A DNA stretch of 64,000 nucleotides from Guyanagaster necrorhizus (taxonomy: Eukaryota > Basidiomycota > Agaricomycetes > Agaricales > Physalacriaceae): positions 1,159,921 to 1,223,920 of the forward strand of contig NW_025064892.1 in assembly GCF_019112545.1 (NCBI RefSeq), given 5' to 3'. A model generated the notes under the pieces. That model was not told the DNA's origin. It saw only the letters and a list, made by a program, of their open reading frames with translations, and searched no databases. The position numbers and the translations under genes are program-made. Below, piece by piece: positions 11,230-20,441 of this stretch (positions within the stretch are counted from its first letter, which is position 1; every line of letters starts with the position of its first letter).

Positions 11230-13210
11230 ATGCTTTTCTTCGCCGCCGCTGCGCTGGGCCTGTCCTTACCATCTCTTGTGGGAGCAATATCGCCGTCTTT
11301 CTCTGTACAGAACGATGCGTACGACAGTGGGCTGTTCACCCCAATGGAGGATTTGAACCTGCTCTCTTATTCAGAGTTCGCCACCTTGAGTCACCCGGCA
11401 TTTCCAAATTACAGCGTTAGAATCAAGAAAACGGACTTTTGCGATGGTACTGTTGCGTAGGGCTTGCCGGACACGCTATTTCATCCACAGTCTGACGGCA
11501 CTGTAGGGCCCATACAGGATACATCGACATTGAAGCAAGACACCTGTTCTTCTACTTCTTTGAGAGCAGGAGCGATCCGGATATTGACGACGTCATTTTC
11601 TGGACCAACGGAGGTACGCACTCTTCATTTGGATCGGTTTGTGGATATTACGATACAATTTTGTCCTAGGTCCCGGTGCCTCTTCCATGCTAGGGCTCTT
11701 CATGGAGCTTGGCCCTTGCCGGATTACCGATGACCGTGGTCCTGTTTTCCATAAAGAGTCCTGGAATTCTAATGCCAACATCTTTTTCGTCGACCAGCCT
11801 ATTGGCGTAGGCTTCTCTTACGCTGACTATGGCGAAACTGTCGTAAGCAGACTGAAGATCTAACATAACCATCGCTCACTTTCTCAAGGGTACAACTGAA
11901 GAAGCCGCTAAGGATATTGCATCTTTCGTAGCCATCTTCTTCGAACATTTTACCAAGTTCAAAGGTCGCGGCTTCCACATGTCTGGGGAATCCTATGGCG
12001 TAAGAAATTTATCCTCGTCCCTACTTCACATGTCTAAACGTTTATAGGGACGTTACTTGCCGCTCTTTGCTTCTGCGGTATATGACCAAAATGCATACCT
12101 CATTGATGCTGGCCTTACACCAGTTAACCTGTCTTCGATCATGATTGGTCCGTATTTTGAATGTCTGTCGAAAACCAGTCTGAACGTGCCATCAGGAAAC
12201 GGATTAACTGAATTCGCCACAATGACCTTGTCCTATTACGAGATGACGTGCACTTTTGCCTCCGTTCCTCCCGTTCTAGATATATCGTGCGTTCGCTGTG
12301 CCTTTTTTTTTTGCAACCCGCATCGATTATCAATGTAAAGAACATGTGTTCGCATGAAACAAGTGGTCGGTGATTCCCGCGTATCTTATCTTATTGGCAC
12401 CGTTGACGCCCGTCGTGTCAGCTCCCTCGATGCCAGAAGTGGATGAAAGAGTCCTGCATCGACCAGTTTGACGACATCAACTGTGCAGCTGCGGCCAACT
12501 TCTGCTCAGATGAACTATTTGGACCGTTCAGCTCCACAAGTGCGTTTCCATTTCCACCAGTTCCTCATGCTCCCGAACCTTATATGATCAGACAAGAATC
12601 CATATGATATCAGTGTGGACTGCGATGGACCCATCGAAGAAACGCTTTGCTACCCCGTAACGAAGTACGCTTCCTTACCATTGCTTTCTTTAAACCTTCT
12701 CAATCCGCCCAGTAACATATCCGCCTACCTCGACCACCCCAGTGTTCGCACCAAACTAGGCGTCGACCCACACTTTGACGGACAAAACTTCAGCTCCGTC
12801 TCATGGGAGGTAAACAGTGCCTTCGTGACGACCATGGACGAGTACCATCAAACGCAACTGTATATCGCGGCCCTGCTGGAGCGCAAGGTACGGGTCCTTG
12901 TGTACGTAGGCAGCTATGATTTTATATGCAATTGGGTCGGGAACAATGCATGGACATTGGTGCTGGATTGGAGTGGTAAGGAAACGTTTGTAAATGAGGA
13001 GCTAAGGGAATGGTTCATTGGGGGAAAGAAGGCTGGTTTGACGAGGAGCAGCAAGGGCTTGACGTTTGCTACGATTGAAGGGGCGGGCCATATGGTGGGT
13101 GTCTCGTATTTGGATCATCATGATGTCCTAACGTGCATCAGGTACCTTATGACAAACCCCAGGAATCTCTAGAGCTTGTCAATCGCTGGCTGAAGGGACA
13201 GGCTTTATAA
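11230..13210 (+). CDS. Secreted serine carboxypeptidase, S10 family
   Basis: Ten exons: 11230..11456, 11507..11613, 11670..11842, 11889..11999, 12048..12147, 12196..12286, 12341..12365, 12422..12539, 12592..13094 and 13142..13210. All phases close, giving 507 residues. The N-terminus MLFFAAAALGLSLPSLVGA is a signal peptide. Conserved blocks are GYIDIEARHLFFYFFESR, WTNGGPGASS (oxyanion region), FHMSGESYG (Ser204), VYVGSYDFICNWVGN (Asp427) and EGAGHMVPYDKP (His484). Family members remove C-terminal residues from peptides in the vacuole or outside the cell at acid pH. Donors at 11457 (GTAGGG) and 12148 (GTCCGT) are non-canonical but each restores a conserved block. Confidence 0.9.
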
Positions 13211-13463
13211 GTCGTATTCGCTCTTCTCTAAATTGATGTCCTAATTATCAGTGTATAACGTAGTATATTTACATGCGATATCCTGACGTACAAGTCTTGA
13301 TGGAACTATAGAACTATTCTTCTGTAGGCCGGATCTGTCGTAAAACTTTCAGCCCATTGGTGTTTGGATCTGGAATATACGCGATCGACCTGGGAGACTT
13401 TATGGACGGTAAAGAATAGTCCAACACCGTAAGATTGTTGGATGGTAAGACTTCACCTGCTAA

Positions 13464-15706
13464 TTACATAAATTCTTCCTGCACCTGTACACCAAGTTCA
13501 ACGTGATGACCAGAAAATCCTAATGCTGAAACATACCCATGGTCCGCCTTCATCGTAGCGCTGGGGTGGCCTCTCCCAAAATGTCACCTTCTCCAACGCC
13601 TCCTTGTTTCTTATCGGGAAAACGATGCCGATCTCATAATTCTTTAACTGCATATTTTGTAAATCAGGTTAAGTAGTTTCATGCATAAATGTAAACGGAC
13701 TCACGTTGAGGACCGGTCTAAAAGCACTCCCAGAAAGAGTTCCCCATGCCGAAGGGGTGAAATTATGCGATCCGAGGTAGCCCCATCCTATCGGAGCGTC
13801 CACCACCTGGCTATCGCTGTCTTCAGTATCAGAATCATCGACATCAACAGGGTTCTCGGATAGTAGACCAATAATCATCTGCGAAATCAGGTCAGATCTG
13901 GTCATGTACGTACGTATCTCATTACCTTGGTATGCATCAACACTTTTCCCGCACGACTTTTCGAATCATAAAACTTGTCCCTCGGGAAGTTCTTACCATT
14001 CCATTGAGCTCTTCGGCAAAATATCGTACCACCACCTTGCACACCGAGAGCACTCTCCTGCACAGTCTTCTTGCTCGGAAATATGATTTTGATGGAGGGA
14101 TAAGGAAGTTTGGCGCGTTTAGCTTTGGGACCGTCGAGGTAATCCTGCGGGCTCTCGCCTCGTGCTGAATAGAAGAATTCGTTCACCCATTGAGTGGTGT
14201 AATTTCCGATAGAAGAGCCCTGTAAAATGTCAGAGCGGGTGAGAATCCTTGTATAAATACTTGCCTGGTACTCCACGTCTAGTTTTCTCGCAGTTTTTCC
14301 CTTCTTTGTTCGAAGACCAAGATTCCTTATGGCCATCATGAGTCTTATATGTCCTGTCCTACAAACGGCGCCATGAAGATCATAGAGTCCAGACGGATGC
14401 ACCAAGACCTACAACGTGACCTCCGGCCAGCCGTCATGTTTCCCAGCAAGCGACGGAATCAAATGGACCTTGACTTTCGCAAAGTCCCACCGCGAACGTA
14501 GATCCTCAATCTTGCGAAGGGGAAGATTGGGATGCTAACGGAGAGTCAGTGCAGCATCTTAAACGGTGTGCATGACTCACCTCCTTTAGCATCAGCTCTA
14601 GTGCTTGTCTTGCATTGACACCGTGCAGCACTCGTTGCATTGTCGCTGGAAAATCGTCCGCTTTGAGGTCGCTGGCAATCCGAGTTCCGCGGGGAGGGAT
14701 ATCTTGCAGCCATACGACCTGTGGTATAGTTCAGAGTGACACGAAGGCAGTCAAAATACAAAATCGTACGTTTTCAATGTCTCTATAGTCAAATGGGACC
14801 AGATTCGCCGTGGAGATGACCACGCGTAACCTACCCGTCTTGTAAAATATCTGTGCTTCGTTTGGACGTCACGTATGCTGGTCGTTGAATAAAACACCTA
14901 CAATCATAAACTACAGACGACCGTGGTCAACGGAATGAACGTATATGAGGGATACGGCGCAAACCTTCATATGCATACATCCGTAAGGCCCATTGAGCTT
15001 GGGCACTGTCTTAATCCAATTTGGGAGAACATTCCGCATCCCCTCTGATTCCCCATGCGCGATAAAGATCACTGGGACCTCACGCTCAAAAAATTGGTAA
15101 ATCCAAGATATGTCGTGAGCATAAGTAGACAGAATGGCGAAAGATATGTCAGATTTCTGTCAAATCATCTCCCGAGTCAGCATCTGACATCCAAAAAAAA
15201 AAAGAAATCCATACTGGGCCCAAAATTTCTGTCAATCGGAACGTGGCTTTTCTATCTCGTCTAGGCTCTGCAAGTCGCGTCGCTGTTGGCCTTATTTCTC
15301 CTTCAAAAAAGAGCTGATCCGTGAGCGGTATAGGCGCGGAGGAAGATGTCTTCGTGTTCCGAGACGTTGAAGGCTCCACAATCTGTATCTCTTCATCATC
15401 GTCATTCTTCGCGGACTTCCCCTTCCCAGTGGCTTGAAGATATCGCTGTTGGCGCTCCCGTCTTTCCTTCTCTAGCTGCGCTCTTTCTGAAAGAAAAGAA
15501 GATTGAGGACCTGATAACTCCCGTGCCTTCGAAAGCTCCACTGGTTGCGTCTTCAATGCCTGCTGTACCTGCTCGTCGTCGTCATCATCCGAGCTGATCA
15601 CGATAGTCTCAAGAAAATGTGGAGGTGATTTGGCTCTGGCTTTGGCTCTGGATTGTTGAAGACTGAGTGCAATGGCCCTTTGTATCTCGTCATCGTCAAA
15701 ATCCAT
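13464..15706 (-). CDS. TDP1: Tyrosyl-DNA phosphodiesterase 1 with N-terminal UIM
   Basis: Eleven exons: 15706..15215, 15156..14965, 14910..14902, 14850..14770, 14718..14581, 14534..14413, 14358..14265, 14219..13926, 13878..13705, 13647..13537 and 13484..13464. Phases close, giving 575 residues. A ubiquitin-interacting motif (DEIQRAIALSLQQS) lies at residues about 6-20. The first HKD motif is GCMHMKFMI (His226, Lys228) with STANLV; the second is LMHTK (His472, Lys474) with LGSHNFTPSAWG. TDP1 hydrolyses 3'-phosphotyrosyl links left by stalled topoisomerase I. Exon 3 is only 9 nt. Intron 7 (14220..14264) is GC-AG, 45 nt, and open in frame. The gene converges on the carboxypeptidase gene. Confidence 0.9.
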
Positions 15707-15803
15707 GGTGGTAGTGATGATGGCTTAAGAGAAAGAGATTTAATTGGCTACCTTCCTTGACGCGCTGGAGTCCGCGCGGGTATCACGTGGCTCAAAGTGG
15801 CCT
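15668..15803. repeat. TDP1 5' end and promoter, source of a partial duplication
   Basis: The first codons of TDP1 and about 100 bp upstream recur at 16899..17033 with a few changes, mostly transitions (for example CACGTGG to CATGTGG). This copy contains the functional ATG at 15706. Confidence 0.8.
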
Positions 15804-15806
15804 GTA

Positions 15807-16503
15807 ACGAAAGCGAGACACGTCACGGTTTCGTCACGCGAGGACCCTTAGTCGAGCGAAGCAAAGACCAGGTAAGCGATACTTCGATTCGAGAAAAAGT
15901 CGTCTAATCTAACACAAGGAGGTTTATATACTCGTAGAGAAATCAAATACGGAGGGAACCGGGAAGGATAGGGTGAGTAAGATAAGATATCAAGTAATTT
16001 GCTGAGCGTAATGTCGAAAAAGGGGTATAGCAAGATAACGGGTGAATTAGAAGTGATAAGAGGGTCGACGTCGTTCGATGTGTTACATGGCCCCTGGAAC
16101 CTTGCCTCGCGCCATAGAACTGCGAATACGACGAATCTTTCTTGCAGATGACTTGTAGGCATTGCTGCTAGCGATAAATTGCGCCGTTCACGTTTAATTC
16201 TCTTTATTTCGGATTCTGGAGTACTGCACTGCCTTTTACTCGTGTGTTGTCCGATCTTCCGGTCTTCAAGTTAAAAATCCATACTAGACCCAGTTCATTG
16301 ATTCTCTGTTATCGACTCGGGCTATTTGGTAACGAGAATAACAAATCCCTGCTGTTTCGTCCTCATGGGAAGACGGACCTAATCAAATTTCCTAGGATGC
16401 AGTAAGCAAGACTCAAGCTCATCGAACGGCTTACTCCAAAGCTGGGCCTTTTTAAGCGATCGTGGCTACTTCTCGCGGTCATGCAGCTCTTCTCCCCACT
16501 AGA
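15807..16503. other. Intergenic region upstream of TDP1
   Basis: No gene seen. A minus-strand open frame at 15848..16162 is unrecognised. The segment around 16090..16126 (CCTGGAACCTTGCC then GCGCCATAGAACTGC) recurs at 17033..17068, immediately after the TDP1 promoter duplicate. Confidence 0.4.
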
Positions 16504-16605
16504 CTGGTCTAACAGTGGTCTAACCTGGTCTTCCTTCTGGGTTGGTCTAACCTCTCGAACCGGTCTGACCGCTCGACTGGTCCCACGGCCAGTCTTGACT
16601 AGCCA
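16504..16605. repeat. Cluster of degenerate GGTCTAAC motifs
   Basis: TGGTCTAAC and variants (GGTCTGAC, GGTCTTCC, GGTCCCAC, CAGTCTTGAC) recur about seven to eight times within 100 bp at irregular spacing. It may be a degenerate minisatellite or part of a mobile-element end; nothing identifies the source. Confidence 0.5.
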
Positions 16606-16898
16606 CGTCAGCAGCTCCCCTCTTCTCTGATTCCTCAGCAGCCTCAGTCTTCCGCTCTGTCAGTCCGCGAGCTGGCCGAGCATGCTCTTAACCTATCTAG
16701 GACCTTGACAGCCACACTTGAAGGCTGGAGCTACCTGACTGTGGGTTCTTGGGCAACTCGACGAGTTAGCGACGCCGTATTGCGGCCTAGACCTTGTGTC
16801 TGCTTGCATTTATCGTACCCGTCGTAGAGTTTCGTGCCATATCAGTCAGGATGGCTTTGAATGTCTATCTAGCTCCTACAGAGTCGAACACATTAGAG

Positions 16899-17068
16899 GT
16901 CAATGGCCCTTTGTATCTCGTCATGGTCAAAATCCATGGTGGTGGTGATGATGGCTTAAGAGAAAGAGATTTAATTGGCTACCTTCCTTGATGCGCTGAA
17001 GTCCGCGCGGGTATCATGTGGCTCAAAGTGGCCTCTGGAACCTTGCCCCGCGCCATAGAACTGCAAAT
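16899..17068. repeat. Partial duplicate of TDP1 promoter and first codons
   Basis: 16899..17033 copies 15668..15803, and 17033..17068 copies 16090..16126, so about 290 bp of the source region is missing in the duplicate. The open frame after the copied ATG is lost. The duplicate sits exactly where sequence composition changes from CpG-normal to CpG-poor. Confidence 0.75.
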
Positions 17069-17550
17069 AGAAGTCAAGAAAGGAAACTTGGAAAGAAGAG
17101 AAGTGAAGGGAGGCATCAAGAGGAGAGAAGCTGAAACAAGAGGAAACAATGTTATGTTAGTATTAAGGTTAGTAGTAAATGAGGCACTTCAGTCCATCAA
17201 ACGTAAGGAAAAACTTGCAAAGTAACAATACCATTTCGCAGCAGCATATCACATAGGTGTAAGTACATCATAAGTAATCAAGTAAGAGAAGGAGACAAGG
17301 GGTTAATACCATAGTGTGAAAGAAGCCACATCACATCCAGCATGAGACTGAATGCCATACAAAGGAAGTATCTGGTACCTAGTCTCTGACAATGAGTCCA
17401 TAGATAAAGAAGAATGAAGAGTTAAAAAAATGAGATCATACAAGAAGAAACAGGTGGGAAGACAGGGAAAGAGAGAATGACAAGAAGTCATGGAAAACTT
17501 GAAGAGAGGAAGAAATAAGCTGGCTTCAGGATCTGAAGAGCAGATGGTGT
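17069..17550. other. CpG-poor 3' flank of the peptidase-fold gene
   Basis: Purine-rich, almost CpG-free sequence with no supported gene. It presumably holds the 3' untranslated region of the minus-strand gene ending at 17551. Confidence 0.4.
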
Positions 17551-19203
17551 TTAAGCATTGAGGGAGGGAGAGAGGTTAGCCTTGAGACCATGCTCCAACA
17601 TACACTTGAGGAGGAAGTTGATAGAGGTAAGATAGGTGCAGTCGAACTCTTCAGTGTCTCCAGCACCACCAGTGAGCAAGCCAGCCAACCTGCCCTTGCC
17701 ATCAACGACAGCTGAGCCAGAGTCACCAGGGCTGGAGAAGGCATGTGACTCAGAGTTGAAAGGCAAAATGGTGACTACCCTCGATGTCTGAATGGGCTGG
17801 CCCTTTAAGTAGAATCTGGTGAAGGAACGGATGGTGTTGAGGCGTCCGATGGTGAGGTCAGAAGCATAGCCACGCTTGATGACCATAATGCATGGATCAT
17901 TGTCATGATTGACAGTCTTCCAGCTAGGCTTCCACATTTCCTCATCTGAAATAGTGCCATCAAACTTGAGGAGATAGTTTTCTAGAAACCTGGATAAAGA
18001 TGGGTCGATAGAGTTGAAAAGCACCCAGGTCCTCAATGCATCAGGAAACATCTGGACTGTGAACTTCTCGACAGGGATGGTAGTGCCAAGGTCAATAACA
18101 TTTCCAACAAAGTTGTTCAGGTTGATCTTGGAATCATCAATCTCAATCACTGCCCAGTCCTCCATGAACCCTTCCTCTCCAACACCAAAACTAATAGGAG
18201 GAGACAGGACAATATGGCCAAGGACACGGTTCTCCTGCTTTTTCCAGTCCCTAGAGACATCTGCAAGAAACTTCTTGAGGGCTCTGATTGCCTTGCTTGC
18301 CTCCTCCAACTGAGGCAGAACATGCTTCTGCTTTGCCACAGCATTCTTCTCACCCTTCTGCTTAGCATACTCTAACTGGTCCCAAAGATCCTCAATAATC
18401 ATATGCTTCCTGCCGATCTCAAACTCAATGGCATTGATATACTTCTCAATAGCAGCATCACCAAACAGCAAGATATCCCTATGAGGCTGGCTGGAGTTGC
18501 AGTGCTGGTAGAGCTCATTAGAATCCCTATCAGAGTGGAAGACAACATGTCTGGCTGTGACAAGATAAATCTTGCCAGGGTTGCGAGGGTCTGAGATGAA
18601 GAATCCACCAGTTCCCTCAATGGTTGGGGAATCTTTGGCACAGATAGGGAGACCAAGGGCAGTGGAGAAAGGCTCTTGGGCCTGGGCAGTAGCATTGTAG
18701 GTGGAGAAAGGCCTGTACATCTTGGGACCAGCAGAGTAGCTGATCTCTGACTCACGAATTTCAACATGGACATCATTTATGTTGTAAGCAGAAAGGATAT
18801 TCTTGCAGTGAGTTGCAACCTCCACACCATCCTTGGCAGAGAGAGAGCCAGGGACAACTCCCATCCATATGATAACGGGAGGGGAAGACTCATCAACATA
18901 CCCCATGCGAACTGGGTCCAGACTTGTCATCTTCACCCCCTTGAAGTCCAAATAGTCAATCATGGCAGGACCAACTGTGGCCTCCCAGATCTCTCTAAGA
19001 GGGTGCAGGCCGACAGGACTAGACTCCTTGGGAATAAGGTATGCTTCGGGGCCCATCGGCTCGACCCAGATGTCGGCGCTGGAGCGAGCGACCAAAGTCG
19101 GCCGAGAGGGTAAGCCGTAATAGAAGCACCTGGCCTCGACAGGCGAAGGAGGGTACGGAGCGCTGATGGGAAGAGTGGCAAGCGAGTCATTAGCGGCGGC
19201 CAT
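17551..19203 (-). CDS. Intronless trypsin-fold serine peptidase-like protein
   Basis: Uninterrupted 550-codon frame from the ATG at 19203. The open frame extends 30 codons further, but GTGAGT (near 19293) and CTCTTCTCCCAG just before the ATG look like a 5'-UTR intron, so I choose the downstream start. A chymotrypsin-like triad is visible: VTARHVVF (His219), EDWAVIEID (Asp349) and SSPGDSGSAVVDG (Ser495). GGAGDTEEFDCTYLTSINFLL follows. A lysine-rich coiled-coil insert lies between His and Asp (KQKGEKNAVAKQK, LEEASKAIRALKKFLAD). Similar long proteins are common, unnamed and intronless in Agaricomycetes; no signal peptide is seen. Roughly the last 490 codons are CpG-poor while the first 60 are CpG-rich. 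Confidence 0.8.
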   Translation of the reverse strand: MAAANDSLATLPISAPYPPSPVEARCFYYGLPSRPTLVARSSADIWVEPMGPEAYLIPKESSPVGLHPLREIWEATVGPAMIDYLDFKGVKMTSLDPVRMGYVDESSPPVIIWMGVVPGSLSAKDGVEVATHCKNILSAYNINDVHVEIRESEISYSAGPKMYRPFSTYNATAQAQEPFSTALGLPICAKDSPTIEGTGGFFISDPRNPGKIYLVTARHVVFHSDRDSNELYQHCNSSQPHRDILLFGDAAIEKYINAIEFEIGRKHMIIEDLWDQLEYAKQKGEKNAVAKQKHVLPQLEEASKAIRALKKFLADVSRDWKKQENRVLGHIVLSPPISFGVGEEGFMEDWAVIEIDDSKINLNNFVGNVIDLGTTIPVEKFTVQMFPDALRTWVLFNSIDPSLSRFLENYLLKFDGTISDEEMWKPSWKTVNHDNDPCIMVIKRGYASDLTIGRLNTIRSFTRFYLKGQPIQTSRVVTILPFNSESHAFSSPGDSGSAVVDGKGRLAGLLTGGAGDTEEFDCTYLTSINFLLKCMLEHGLKANLSPSLNA

Positions 19204-19717
19204 AGTGGTGATAAACGTGGTAGACGCTGGGAGAAGAGAACACGAAAGGAGAAGTTGAGGACGGGGAAGCAGCAAAGGAGAAACGGAACTCACTTGACGA
19301 AAGAATTGAGCGGCTGGAACCTTTGTGAAACAGCGTGCTACTCCGAATTTCCGGGTGCGCGGGATGTAATATTGTCATTATCTCCATGCGGTTGAGAGAT
19401 CGAGGTCATGAGTTGCGAGGCTAAACTCCTAGAGCATAGACCCACACCGTTCCTACGAGCAACCCCTTTCATCCCAGACGGCGGAGCTTGACCCGGGATG
19501 CAGTCTCGTCCCACGCACAGAGGCCCACTCGTCACGATGCTATTGTCGCTCTTACCCTACCGGATACAAAAAGCAATTCTTCTTTATGATAGCTCTACCC
19601 ACGTACAATGGTGCCAGGAATCATTATTTAAGACGGAGCGCCAGTACGCAAAGGTAATTCCTCTGCGTGCTAGGGACTTCTCACCTACTTCTTCAGACGT
19701 AATCATACACCAAGAGA

Positions 19718-20158
19718 ATGGAACACATATCACACAATCCTCCAGCTCTTGTTCATCAAGACCTCTCCTCAGCTGTTGCCGTCCCATTACATCAGTTCTA
19801 TCGCCCGGCGACTGGGAAGGATCGATACAGTCGCGTCGAGCGGTACCAGCTCGAAACCCATCTTCTCACTGCTCAAATTGAAACTCTGCAATCTCACGTC
19901 ACGGCCTACATCAACGACCAACCTCCTAACGACCTAAACTACACCCCTAACCCGCTTTCTATTATCGCGACCCGACACAGTAGCGAACGAGATGAGATCA
20001 AGTCCTCCCGGGACCTCGCAAAAGAGGTTCAGAAACTGAGGATGAGAAGGGAAGAACTCTTAGCTGCGAGGGAACGGATGAAGACTGAATATGAAGAACG
20101 TCAACTCTCAAGGCGAATCAGATATCCACCTTCTCGGATGGACAGAGTTCCTCGGTGA
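19718..20158 (+). CDS. Hypothetical coiled-coil protein
   Basis: A 146-codon frame, divergent to the peptidase-like gene. The N-terminal half is ordinary in composition. The second half is strongly charged and predicted coiled coil (RDLAKEVQKLRMRREELLAARERMKTEYEERQ). An in-frame stop lies shortly before the ATG, so an upstream coding exon in this frame is unlikely. I do not recognise a family. Confidence 0.5.
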   Translation: MEHISHNPPALVHQDLSSAVAVPLHQFYRPATGKDRYSRVERYQLETHLLTAQIETLQSHVTAYINDQPPNDLNYTPNPLSIIATRHSSERDEIKSSRDLAKEVQKLRMRREELLAARERMKTEYEERQLSRRIRYPPSRMDRVPR

Positions 20159-20441
20159 TCAAGCAATTCCGGTGTTTCCTCCGATCTTCTTGACCGGGCG
20201 ATGCTTACTGGCAGCTACAGCATCGTCACGTATTCGCGTAGCTATTTTCACCCAAAATTTTCCCTTGGAAATTTGCGTCGCAGGTGTTGTGACTGGATAT
20301 ATACCAGCATGTACGGACATGTAATGCATGCCAGCTTATGGACCTATGGTGAAGCGAGTGAAATGCATTAAGTGATTATAGATGTTTCGACATCACCAAG
20401 AATCTACAGAAGATACAAGTACAACTGTCCGCAGCAATCTC

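Noticed and set aside
16899..17068. Possible second TDP1 gene
   Set aside because: Only the first codons and promoter are duplicated; the rest of the coding sequence is absent.
16794..17225. Two plus-strand frames (65 and 69 codons) in the TDP1 promoter duplicate
   Set aside because: They arise from duplicated promoter sequence and low-complexity purine-rich DNA; no family resemblance.
17526..19535. Several short antisense or shifted frames within the peptidase-like gene
   Set aside because: They shadow the 550-codon frame, which carries a complete His-Asp-Ser triad.
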